Shown here one piece after another: positions 1-6,771 of a stretch of DNA of 23,865 nucleotides (its first letter is position 1; each line of letters starts with the position of its first letter). Made by a program: the position numbers and the translations under genes. A model generated the notes under the pieces. That model worked only from the letters and a program-made list of their open reading frames with translations. It was not told the origin of the DNA and made no database searches. Origin of the DNA: Tessaracoccus sp. (lineage in GTDB: Bacteria; Actinomycetota; Actinomycetes; Propionibacteriales; Propionibacteriaceae); NCBI RefSeq assembly GCF_016714275.1, contig NZ_JADJNP010000011.1, forward strand, positions 1 to 23,865, in the 5' to 3' direction.

Positions 1-448
1 CGGTGCCGACGAGGGCTTGCGCGCGACGGTGACGGGTTCCGTGGGCGGGCTTCAGCGCGGTGCCCCAACCCTTGTGCGCGCCGTCGAGGTTGTGCGACTT
101 CGGGAACCCCTGCCCATACATCCAGGCGATGGTGTCGCGAATCTCAAAGCCCGCGTCCTCGATGGCGCAGGTCATGCGGTGGTAGGTGCGCGTGCCGCCG
201 AACGCGAGCAGGTGGCCGCCCGGCTTCAGCACACGCAGCACCTCGCGCCACAGGTCGACGCTGTAGGCGATGCCCGACGCGTCCCACTTGCGGCCCATGA
301 AGCCGAGTTCGTACGGCGGGTCTGTCACCACCGCATCGATGCTCGCGTCTGCCATGCCGCGCAGCACGTCGAGGCAGTCGCCGTGGTGGACGACGACCGA
401 CGGGCCCGCGGGCTCGGGGAACGGCAGCGACAACGCTTCGGCGCTCAC
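1..448 (-). CDS. DNA methyltransferase (N6-adenine/N4-cytosine type), partial at left edge
   Basis: Probable phage DNA methyltransferase that would modify phage DNA, most likely as protection against host restriction. A GTG start at 448 overlaps the stop of the upstream 80-residue gene (GTGA). The catalytic motif IV DPPY is at residues 43-46, after a short strand ending in VVT. A KPGG segment (75-78) follows, then LLAFGGTRTYH (80-90), then GFPKS (114-118) and GWGTALKPA (127-135), all typical of the N6_N4_Mtase family found in phages. The target-recognition part lies beyond the window. Family members normally continue after ALKPA with EPVTVARKP. Here that string is present but in the other frame, starting at base 39, so the open frame reads a garbled GTRHRRAQA before LVGT. 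The family is confident; the target base and sequence cannot be told. Confidence 0.85.
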   Translation of the reverse strand, partial: MSAEALSLPFPEPAGPSVVVHHGDCLDVLRGMADASIDAVVTDPPYELGFMGRKWDASGIAYSVDLWREVLRVLKPGGHLLAFGGTRTYHRMTCAIEDAGFEIRDTIAWMYGQGFPKSHNLDGAHKGWGTALKPAHGTRHRRAQALVGT

Positions 449-687
449 GCTACCCCCGGCCTCTCGCTCGGCACGCGGTGCAGAGCGATCGTCTTCTCGA
501 TGGCCCGCGCGACCATCTCCTCCATCGCCAGCCCATCCAGCGGCGTGCGCGACAGGTCGAGGTCCCACCGCAGCCGGTCGCCCTCGCGCCGCACGTTCTC
601 GACGCACGAGTAGCGGGCCAGCACGAGCCGCACGCGCTCCTCGTCGTCGAGGGGCACGGGGAGGGAGCAGGGGCGAGAGCGCGTCAC
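445..687 (-). CDS. small hypothetical protein (80 aa)
   Basis: I do not recognise this protein. It is short, charged and without a membrane segment or signal peptide. The N-terminal half is rich in Arg, Asp and Glu, and the second half (about residues 50-72) looks like an amphipathic helix (LAMEEMVARAIEKTIALH). The GTG start at 687 overlaps the TGA of the peptidase gene (GTGA), and its own stop overlaps the GTG of the methyltransferase. It therefore sits inside a translationally coupled three-gene set. The two overlaps and GC-rich third positions support it as a real gene. A role with the methyltransferase is possible only by position. Confidence 0.65.
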   Translation of the reverse strand: MTRSRPCSLPVPLDDEERVRLVLARYSCVENVRREGDRLRWDLDLSRTPLDGLAMEEMVARAIEKTIALHRVPSERPGVA

Positions 688-1442
688 CGCCGCACCACCC
701 GCACCGCGCGCAGTTCCCAGCGAGACTTCATCCAGCCCACGCTCATGTGGAGGCGCTTCTTTTCGAACTCGATCTCACCCACGCCGCGGCCCCACGTGTC
801 GCGGTCGAGGTAGCCGGCCGGACTGTATCCGTCGATCAGCTGCGCATGTCCCCCGCCGCTGGTGCACGTGTCAACCCACCCGCCAGGCTTGGCCGCCGCG
901 AAGGCTTCGTCGACGGGCCCCGACGCGACGATCTGCCACTGCTCGTGCAATGCGTCCTTGCAGTCGCTCTCCGAGATGATGCGGTGCTCGATCGTGAACG
1001 CCCCCGTTGCGCGCGCCACGATCTCGCCGAGCGCGGAGGCGTCGAGCGACGCGAGCCCCTCCTCGGCGTGGTCGGTGCGCAGCGGCCAGCCCCACACGCG
1101 GCAGGCCTCTAGCACCTTGGCGACCCACGCGCCCGCGTCGGCGTCGACGTCCGCGCCCTCGACGGCGCCCCAGAGCTGCCCCTGCGCCCAGCAGCCGGTT
1201 CCGGACACCTCGACGCGCGGCTCACCGAGCAGCACGAGCCCGGTCGTGATGGCCTGCGCGACGGCGTTGCCGGCGCACGTGCCGCCGACCTGCACACGCG
1301 GCCACGCGAAGGGGTCGAGGCAGTAGGTGCCGTCGGGGAGGATGCCCGCGCGGGGCGGAGCCGACGCGACCCACGGCACGTCCCACGGGCCGGGCGGCGA
1401 GGGGACGAGGCAGCACTCGGCGAGGCGGTGGGTCAGTGACAC
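684..1442 (-). CDS. papain-like (C1 family) cysteine peptidase
   Basis: A 252-residue protein with the landmarks of a papain-fold peptidase. A Cys nucleophile region QVGGTCAGNAVAQAI (residues 51-65, Cys56) stands at the start of a helix. GGGHAQLIDGY (196-206) supplies the catalytic His199, and DRDTWGRGVG (213-222) matches the usual NSWG..WG block, with Asp215 in place of the common Asn. Gln51 may be the oxyanion-hole Gln, although its spacing to Cys56 is one shorter than in papain. I see no propeptide of usual size and no clear signal peptide. The GTG start at 1442 is chosen because GGGAG lies 7 bases upstream. It follows the holin-like and lipoprotein genes, so it could be the lytic enzyme, or act on host surface or intracellular proteins. 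Fold confident, role inferred. Confidence 0.75.
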   Translation of the reverse strand: MSLTHRLAECCLVPSPPGPWDVPWVASAPPRAGILPDGTYCLDPFAWPRVQVGGTCAGNAVAQAITTGLVLLGEPRVEVSGTGCWAQGQLWGAVEGADVDADAGAWVAKVLEACRVWGWPLRTDHAEEGLASLDASALGEIVARATGAFTIEHRIISESDCKDALHEQWQIVASGPVDEAFAAAKPGGWVDTCTSGGGHAQLIDGYSPAGYLDRDTWGRGVGEIEFEKKRLHMSVGWMKSRWELRAVRVVRR

Positions 1443-1492
1443 GTCTTGGCTCCCGTGCAGGTGGTGGACGCGGCGACGCACTCGGCTGCCGA

Positions 1493-1714
1493 CTAGGACC
1501 TGGGGTAGCCCTTGCCCGCGAGGTAGACGCACGACGATGCCCACGTGCCGCCGCTGGAGTTGACGCGCCACTCGCACCCCATCGTCACGAGCTGCGCCTG
1601 CGCGCGGTCGCACGCGTCGCCGACGGGGATCGCGGCCGGGTGGTCGGGCTTGCACCCGATGGCCAGCACGGCCCCGAGGAGCCCTGCCTGAGCGCCGCGG
1701 AGCCAGGGGCTCAC
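1493..1714 (-). CDS. small putative lipoprotein (73 aa), spanin-like candidate
   Basis: The short protein begins with a signal-like segment: an Arg at residue 6, then a hydrophobic run GLLGAVLAIG (11-20), ending in Cys21. LAIGC is a relaxed lipobox, since Ala rather than Leu is at -3. The mature part of about 52 residues has Cys at 35, 47 and 62, so disulfide bonds are possible. The GTG start at 1714 overlaps the stop of the upstream membrane protein gene (GTGA). Small outer-membrane lipoproteins next to holin genes in Gram-negative phages are often o-spanins, which fits the position. There is no proline-rich or coiled-coil signature to confirm it. It could also be an exclusion or other envelope lipoprotein. 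Confidence 0.6.
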   Translation of the reverse strand: MSPWLRGAQAGLLGAVLAIGCKPDHPAAIPVGDACDRAQAQLVTMGCEWRVNSSGGTWASSCVYLAGKGYPRS

Positions 1715-2160
1715 TTGCTCACCGCCGCCGACGGAGCGGGCTTCGCCATCTTCGGCGCCGCGGAGGCCACGCCCTGGCTCTTGGTGACGAGGTCGATCAC
1801 GGCGTCCGCGTTCTCGAGCCCGCACGTCAGCGCGATCTCGGCGGGGCCCTTGCCGGCGCTGGCCTCGGCGCTGATGCAGGTCAGGATGCGGGCCATGTCG
1901 GCGTAGTGGCTCGGCTTGGACAGCCACGCGCAGCCGGCCAGCGGCACGAGCAGGACGAGCAGCAGCGGGAGCGGGGGGACCTTGGGGGCCTCGGGCTTGT
2001 CGGCGCTCAGAGACTTGCTCGCAGCGAGCAGGCGCGAGCCCGCAAGCTGGAAGAACGTCTTGGCCTTGCCCTCGGGCAGCACGGCGCCGATCGCCGCCGC
2101 GAAGACGGAGAGCGCGCCGAGGATCTGGAGGATGATGGACAGGTATTCAACGAGCTTCAT
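1711..2160 (-). CDS. membrane protein: holin-like N-terminus plus internal lipobox and periplasmic-type tail
   Basis: A 149-residue protein with two hydrophobic segments. The first, about residues 4-29, is followed by a basic stretch (KAK, SRLLAASK). The second, about 62-76 (PPLPLLLVLLVPLAG), ends in a well-formed lipobox LAGC with Cys77. The remaining 72 residues are soluble-looking, with Cys95 and Cys113 and an Ala/Pro/Lys-rich end. The ATG at 2160 overlaps the stop of the preceding gene (ATGA) and has AAGGAG upstream. The arrangement looks like a small holin-type segment joined in frame to a lipoprotein. I see no start codon directly before the second hydrophobic segment that would split it. 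The role in lysis is inferred from topology and position. Confidence 0.65.
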   Translation of the reverse strand: MKLVEYLSIILQILGALSVFAAAIGAVLPEGKAKTFFQLAGSRLLAASKSLSADKPEAPKVPPLPLLLVLLVPLAGCAWLSKPSHYADMARILTCISAEASAGKGPAEIALTCGLENADAVIDLVTKSQGVASAAPKMAKPAPSAAVSK

Positions 2161-2549
2161 GGGATCTCCTTCACGGCCTCGGCTTCGATCGCCACAGCCA
2201 CGGTCTTGCGTTCCTCGGGCAGCACGTCTCTCGCCGAAGCCAGCGCCGCCTTCGCGTCGCCCAGCTCCTTCGCGGTGACGCGCTTCGGCCTCACGACCTT
2301 GCCGCCGATGTCGACCTGGTCGGCGGTGAGCACCTTGCCGGTCGGGTCCGCGTCGAGGCTGGCGAGCAGCTCGGCGAGCGCGCCCTTCCTCGGCACGGCG
2401 ACCGCGAAGGTTCCGTCGGCGAGCTCCTGCGGCTCGGCCCACCGCTCGGTGCCCGGGTAGCGCTCGGGGTCGGGGATGCCGAGCAGCTTCGCGAGCTGGT
2501 CGCAGAGCTGCTGTGCGTCGGCGCGGGTGGGGAGGATGACGGAGGGCAT
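2157..2549 (-). CDS. hypothetical protein downstream of receptor-binding protein (130 aa)
   Basis: I do not recognise the family. It is a soluble, acidic, Ala/Leu-rich protein of 130 residues. The first part (about 5-50) is mixed, with a YPGTERWAEPQEL segment. The C-terminal part (about 90-125) looks helical with many Lys/Glu/Ala. No membrane segment or signal peptide is visible. The ATG at 2549 sits in a TGATG overlap with the stop of the large receptor-binding protein, so the two are probably translationally coupled. In many tailed phages the gene straight after the fibre encodes a fibre-assembly chaperone or attached subunit. That is only a positional suggestion here. Its stop overlaps the start of the membrane protein (ATGA). 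Confidence 0.7.
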   Translation of the reverse strand: MPSVILPTRADAQQLCDQLAKLLGIPDPERYPGTERWAEPQELADGTFAVAVPRKGALAELLASLDADPTGKVLTADQVDIGGKVVRPKRVTAKELGDAKAALASARDVLPEERKTVAVAIEAEAVKEIP

Positions 2550-4582
2550 CAGGACACCGCGATCCCGGTGGTAGCGGACATGTACGCCTCGATCTGACGC
2601 CGGAGCGCATCGCTGGGCGTGGTGCTCAGGACGAAGCCACCGAGGATGGCCTGCATGAAAGCCGCCGCGGAGAACTGCGCGCCGAGCGTGATCGTGCCGC
2701 CGAGCGCCTGCGGGGTGAACCCGAGCGTCGATCCGATCTGCACCCCGTTGCGGAAGACGCGCCCGGAGCCCGAGCGGAGGTCCCACGAGAGGATCTGCGC
2801 GCCGGCCGCCTTCGCGCCGGTCTGCCTCCACGCGCCGTCGTAGTAGCCCACGGTCGACGCATCGACGCCGTCTTGGGTCGCCACGACGACGCGCCCGGTC
2901 TGCGCATCGAAGAGCGTTTGGCTTGCACCGGTCGACGTCGGCACGAGCGCGGCGACGACCAGGAGATCCGTCGCGGCCGACGCGAGCCCCGAGAACGTCA
3001 TGAGGTCGTTCACGCCGTCGAAGGCGAACCCCGGCTTGCCGTTCACGCCCGCGGCCGAGTAGGTCGGCTGATTCGCCCCGGTCGCCTGCGCCACGCTGAC
3101 CGCGGTGGCCGTCTGCGACGTCCAGGAGCTGGTGGTGCCGGCGCTGAGCACGTAGTGCCCGTCTGGACGCAGCGCGGCCTTCACCGACGCGTCGTCCGTC
3201 GGGAGCCACTGCAGCGCCCACGCCGGCGCGGTGAGGATGGCTTCGTGCTCGTGGAGCCACCCGTCGGCGACGTTGCCCGCGGCCGCGCCGGTGAGCACGC
3301 CGATCGAGCCCGAGCCTGAGACGTTCGCCTGCGCCACGCCGGCCGTTCCGCCGAGCGGGTCGAACGGCAGCGTCCACGTGGCCCCGGCGTCGGTGCTGTA
3401 CCGGTAGCGGATGCGCGTCGCGACCCCGCCGCCGATCTCGATGTCCATCTCCACAACGGGATGCGACGTCGAGTAGAGCGACGCCGAAGGCCACCACATC
3501 GGGACCGCGCACACCTCGGCCGCGCCGCCGGCGACGACCACGCGGAGCTTCTGGTCCGTCGCACTGAACTCCACGTAGGTGGTCTCGGCGCCGTGGTCGA
3601 CGAGGCGGAAGTTGGCGTTGTAGTCGCCCGGCGCGCCCGCCGGCGTCCACCGGAAGCGCAGCTTCAGCCGCCCACCGCGCACGAGCCGCGACGCGGGGTA
3701 GGTCGCCGCGCAGTCGGCGCAGGTCGCGCCCGAGCCCGAGGGCGTCGGCTGGTAGTCGCGCGGGAGCTTGCCGCGGGTGACGCTTGCGCCGTAGACGACC
3801 TTCGCGCCGGTCCCTGCGCCCGTGTCGAGCCCACGAAGAGGGATCGTCGTGGAGGACGGATAGAGGTCGATGTGGATCGCCGTTGCGCCGCTGGCGTTGT
3901 TGACGATCTCGTCCCGCCATCGCCACCACGACGCGCCGAAGGTCGGGGCCGTCGAGAACGTCAGCCCGGTCGCGGTGCCGTCGTTGGCATTCAGACGAAG
4001 GCTGCGCGCGACGACGATGCCTCCGTTGATCACCCAGTTGCAGCTCAGCGCATGCGTTGCACCGGACGTCTTCTTGACGAAGACCTCGAGCCGATAGGTC
4101 TCGGTGTCGTTGGGAACCGCGTCGTCGACGCTGGTCACGAACTCGTAGCCGGCGCCGTTGTCGTCGTTGAGGGTGTCGGCGTTCGTGAGCCCGTCGGGCG
4201 ACACGTCGGTGTCCGGGGTAGCGACCGAAGTCCCGGTCGCCGTCCACGCCGTGAAGTCGTCAGACGAGCGAAGGTAGTTCTTCCAGCTCGCGCGCAGCCG
4301 GAGCCCGACGAGCCCGTTCGGCGCGGCGCCGATCTTCGGGGTGTCCGCGACGAAGGCCATTCGCCCGAGCGTGCCGCTCGTCCACGACGTCACCCACGTC
4401 TCTTCGGTCTGGCCCGCCCCCGCGGCCTGCGTGTACGTCCCGCCGCCGGGGAGCGCGCCCGCGGGGAGGGGGGTGCCGGGCGCGAGCAGATCGAAGCGGA
4501 TCGCGGTCGGGTCGAGCCGCGAGATCAGTCGCGACACGATGCGCGTCCGAAGACGCGAGCCGAGTGACATGCGGATCGTCAC
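2549..4582 (-). CDS. large receptor-binding / tail fibre protein with three beta-rich modules
   Basis: A 677-residue protein, probably an adhesin exposed on the tail tip that binds host surface sugars. About residues 90-260 form a jelly-roll, carbohydrate-binding-like module, starting near YLRSSDDFTAWT with the PDGLTNADTL motif common in phage fibre proteins. About 280-440 form a second beta-sandwich (GRLKLRFRWTPAG onward) containing RIRYRYSTDAGATW. About 455-677 form a concanavalin/LamG-like domain with QPTYSAAGVNGKPGFAFDG and VNDLMTFSG, the usual start of this fold in phage adhesins. The GTG at 4582 is chosen because it lies 4 bases after the previous stop with a weak GGGTGA upstream. The ATG at 4570 is the alternative. 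Module calls come from pattern reading, so boundaries are approximate. Confidence 0.75.
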   Translation of the reverse strand: MTIRMSLGSRLRTRIVSRLISRLDPTAIRFDLLAPGTPLPAGALPGGGTYTQAAGAGQTEETWVTSWTSGTLGRMAFVADTPKIGAAPNGLVGLRLRASWKNYLRSSDDFTAWTATGTSVATPDTDVSPDGLTNADTLNDDNGAGYEFVTSVDDAVPNDTETYRLEVFVKKTSGATHALSCNWVINGGIVVARSLRLNANDGTATGLTFSTAPTFGASWWRWRDEIVNNASGATAIHIDLYPSSTTIPLRGLDTGAGTGAKVVYGASVTRGKLPRDYQPTPSGSGATCADCAATYPASRLVRGGRLKLRFRWTPAGAPGDYNANFRLVDHGAETTYVEFSATDQKLRVVVAGGAAEVCAVPMWWPSASLYSTSHPVVEMDIEIGGGVATRIRYRYSTDAGATWTLPFDPLGGTAGVAQANVSGSGSIGVLTGAAAGNVADGWLHEHEAILTAPAWALQWLPTDDASVKAALRPDGHYVLSAGTTSSWTSQTATAVSVAQATGANQPTYSAAGVNGKPGFAFDGVNDLMTFSGLASAATDLLVVAALVPTSTGASQTLFDAQTGRVVVATQDGVDASTVGYYDGAWRQTGAKAAGAQILSWDLRSGSGRVFRNGVQIGSTLGFTPQALGGTITLGAQFSAAAFMQAILGGFVLSTTPSDALRRQIEAYMSATTGIAVS

Positions 4583-4586
4583 GAGA

Positions 4587-4940
4587 TCACCCGAACCACG
4601 GTCGCGCCTGGATCGTGCCGGTGAGGGTCGGCCCGGTGCCGCCGGCGAACGACTCGACGCGCACCCAGCACGAGCCGGCGTCGAACTCGAAGATCGGCGG
4701 AAGCGGCCCGCCGATGTCGGCCGCGGCGACGGTGAACGTCCCGATCTTGTCGATCCCGCCGTCGACGCCGCGCCATACCCCGAACGTGACGGAGGTCGGC
4801 GATCCGGCGAGCGACCCGCCGGTGATCCGCACCTCGACGTAGGGCCCTGCCGACGCGAGCGACAGGACGGTCGATGGCGCAGACGTGCCCTCGGCAGCCT
4901 GGGCGGCGAGGGCGCGCAGTGTGGTGAATGGCGTCGGCAT
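4587..4940 (-). CDS. small beta-rich structural protein (117 aa), tail tip/fibre accessory
   Basis: A 117-residue protein with alternating short hydrophobic stretches, typical of a beta sandwich: GPYVEVRITGGS (32-43), SVTFGVWRGVDGG, then FEFDAGSCWVRVESFAGGTGP. The last half resembles the small domains that recur in phage head-decoration and fibre proteins, where a short Gly-Gly turn precedes PTLTGTI. No membrane segment is present. It lies between two probable receptor-binding proteins in the same direction, with 55 bases upstream and 4 bases before the next start, so a tail-tip or fibre role is likely. The exact function is unknown. Confidence 0.65.
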   Translation of the reverse strand: MPTPFTTLRALAAQAAEGTSAPSTVLSLASAGPYVEVRITGGSLAGSPTSVTFGVWRGVDGGIDKIGTFTVAAADIGGPLPPIFEFDAGSCWVRVESFAGGTGPTLTGTIQARPWFG

Positions 4941-4995
4941 CGTGTGCTCCGTCGGCTCAGGGCCGCATGTTGAGAGATGGGGGCGGCGAGGCGGT

Positions 4996-5607
4996 TCAGC
5001 TGTCGACCCAGCTGCGCAGGGTCGCGGTCGTCGCGAGACCGCCGCCGCCGCCGGCCATGAAAATGTGACTCGTCGCGGTGAGAAACGTGGTGCGGCCTTC
5101 GCTGTAGATCTCGACCCAGTGCTCGCCCTCGTCGGGCGAGTAGTAGGCCTTCCGGTTCGCGCCGTCGTCGCGCAGCTTGATCCAGGTCGGATTGGGACCT
5201 GGGTGGAAGAAGACGCTCGCCACCGTCACGGTCACGGCGTCCGTGAACTTGTGGACCTCGAGGTAGTAGCCGTGCCCGCTCGCGACGAGGACCGTCGAGA
5301 TGGTCACGAGCTTGGTCCCGTCGGTCCACCCGACGCCCCATTCCGGGAAGCCTGAGCTGCCAGCAGGGAGCACGTTGAATCCGCTGACCGCGGCGACGAC
5401 CGTCTTCGCGGCGCCGAACGCGCGTGTGCGGCCTCGGATTTGGTAGTGGTTCTCGGCCGGCGTCGTCAGGAGGATGGCGTCGCCGCTCTCGTCGACGGTC
5501 GCGCCGCCCTGGTTCTGCCAGGCCCACCCCGCCTTCGGAGGTGAAGTAAACTTGTTGGTGTTGTAGCCCCGGGGGTTCGCGGGGCTGACGAGTCGGCTGG
5601 CGGCCAT
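4996..5607 (-). CDS. lectin-like tail fibre / receptor-binding protein (203 aa)
   Basis: The protein looks like a single concanavalin-type jelly roll. After a short N-terminal tail, KAGWAWQNQGGATVDES (about 25-41) and ILLTTPAENHYQIRGRTR (about 45-62) form the edge strands. WGVGWTDGTKLVTIS, YYLEVHKFTD and WIKLRDDGANRKAYYSPD follow the usual order of such lectin domains, with a late SPDEGEHWVEIYS strand. The ATG at 5607 has CGGAG five to six bases upstream. It lies in the cluster of fibre genes, so it probably binds a cell-surface polysaccharide. The Gly-rich stretch AGGGGGLATT near the end may be a loop. Fold moderately sure, ligand unknown. Confidence 0.7.
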   Translation of the reverse strand: MAASRLVSPANPRGYNTNKFTSPPKAGWAWQNQGGATVDESGDAILLTTPAENHYQIRGRTRAFGAAKTVVAAVSGFNVLPAGSSGFPEWGVGWTDGTKLVTISTVLVASGHGYYLEVHKFTDAVTVTVASVFFHPGPNPTWIKLRDDGANRKAYYSPDEGEHWVEIYSEGRTTFLTATSHIFMAGGGGGLATTATLRSWVDS

Positions 5608-5619
5608 AGGTGTCTCCGT

Positions 5620-5910
5620 TCAGACCGGCTCGAGAAGGATCGTCATGAGCTCGCCCGCCGGAACCGTGATCGGGTCCGACGTGCCGCACGAGATGTCGAC
5701 GTCGAAGGTGTAGTTGTTGCGCACGTACCAGAGCGCGCCGTTCTGCCGCTGCGCGAGGCGACCCGCACGGGCTGCGGTCAACGTCCCGCCCTCGAGAGTG
5801 ATCAGCAGCGCCGCGGTGTCAGCCTCGCTGATCTGCGTCGTCGAGGACGAGTCGGCGATCGCGACGCTGACGGCCTTGCCGTAGCGAAAGAGTTCCTCGA
5901 GGCTGCTCAT
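5620..5910 (-). CDS. small fibre-type beta protein (96 aa)
   Basis: A 96-residue protein with a pattern often seen in phage appendage repeats: a hydrophobic strand ALLITLEGGTLTAARAGRL, then a strand GALWYVRNNYTFDVDIS with the characteristic VRNN, then a Gly/Ser turn and DPITVPAGELMTILLEP. In such modules the polypeptide describes a small beta motif around a VxNN turn. The ATG at 5910 overlaps the stop of the upstream fibre gene (ATGA), so the two are probably made together. It might be a fibre domain on a separate chain or a small decoration of the baseplate. No catalytic motif is visible. Confidence 0.65.
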   Translation of the reverse strand: MSSLEELFRYGKAVSVAIADSSSTTQISEADTAALLITLEGGTLTAARAGRLAQRQNGALWYVRNNYTFDVDISCGTSDPITVPAGELMTILLEPV

Positions 5911-6761
5911 GGCCGGATCACCACGGCGTTGATCCGCGTCGGGTACAGCAGGCGGGCCGCGTCGGCGCCGTTCGCTTGGAGCTGGAGGATCGCTTGGAAC
6001 TGCCCGGCCGCGGTGACGACGTGCCGGATCCGGAGGTGAAACTGCGTCGCGGTGCTTCCGTCGATCCGGATCTGGTCGTCGTCGTAGTTGGTGGTCGTCG
6101 GGCCGGTCGTGCTGCCCGCGGTGTCGTCGATCGCCTTCAGGCGCACCCACGAGTAGGCCGGTGCGACCGCGCTCGCGTTCGTCCAGCCGACCACCGTGAT
6201 CTCGACGATGTCGCCGACCTGGAGTGACGACTCGATGTGGTCGACGGTCGAGTCCACCCACGAGGCCGCCGTGCTCGTCGAGCCCGCGATCACCGCGCCC
6301 CACGTGCCGGTGTAGGTCGTCTCGTTGGTGCGAACGATGCCGTTGGTGTGGCGCGCGACGGGGAGCTTGCCGGCGGTCAGCGTGGCGAGCGTGGCCCCGA
6401 CGTCGCTGTCCGCGATGCTCGAGTAGGTCGCGTGGAACCAGCGGCCGGAGGCGTGCGTGACGACCCACGGGGAGAAGGCCGTCGTGGTGTCGCCCGCGGT
6501 GAAGCGATACAGGCCGTAGCCGGCGACGATGCGCACGTCGCCGCTTGCGAGGCCGGCGAGCCCGGTCAGCGCGGCGAGCGCGTTCACGGACTTGATCGGG
6601 TGGTTGCCGCCGGTCGTGTCGAGCGCGTCCTCGCACCACGCGAGGCGGTCGGCAATTGGCTGCGCCATCGCCTCGATCGCGGCGTTCGTATAGACCTCGG
6701 TATCGTCCGCCACGTTGACGGGCGTCCCCTTGGTCGGGGTCTCGGTGAGATTGTGAGCCAT
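5907..6761 (-). CDS. tail fibre-like protein (284 aa)
   Basis: A 284-residue protein without enzymatic motifs. Residues about 15-50 are helical (a baseplate attachment region would normally be here). About 60-115 are a beta-rich part with GDVRIVAGYGLYRFTAGD and WVVTHASGRWFHATY, the kind of stretch seen in phage fibre and pectate-lyase-like proteins. After this comes ATLTAGKLPVARHTNGI (about 125-142), a typical fibre linker. The last 130 residues are a beta sandwich (VGDIVEITVVGWTN, DDDQIRIDGSTATQFHLRIRHVV). It follows the gp48-like baseplate gene, the position where the fibre gene usually starts. The ATG at 6761 has a GAGG upstream. Confidence 0.7.
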   Translation of the reverse strand: MAHNLTETPTKGTPVNVADDTEVYTNAAIEAMAQPIADRLAWCEDALDTTGGNHPIKSVNALAALTGLAGLASGDVRIVAGYGLYRFTAGDTTTAFSPWVVTHASGRWFHATYSSIADSDVGATLATLTAGKLPVARHTNGIVRTNETTYTGTWGAVIAGSTSTAASWVDSTVDHIESSLQVGDIVEITVVGWTNASAVAPAYSWVRLKAIDDTAGSTTGPTTTNYDDDQIRIDGSTATQFHLRIRHVVTAAGQFQAILQLQANGADAARLLYPTRINAVVIRP

Positions 6762-6771
6762 GGGGCCTCGG

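Noticed and set aside
684..1655. A longer version of the peptidase starting at 1655
   Set aside because: The extra N-terminal 71 residues are Arg-rich, overlap the small lipoprotein gene, and GTG 1442 has a good GGGAG ribosome site.
3382..3414. Fourth copy of the shared module in the large receptor-binding protein
   Set aside because: The stretch RIRYRYSTDAGATW resembles the core strand, but the GARGT turn and closing strand are missing, so I do not count it.
2549..5689. A 1046-codon minus-strand frame through the whole fibre block
   Set aside because: Only the part after 4582 looks like protein. Before it, the frame is Arg/Pro/Ser-rich and overlaps the 117- and 203-residue genes, which have better composition and start sites.
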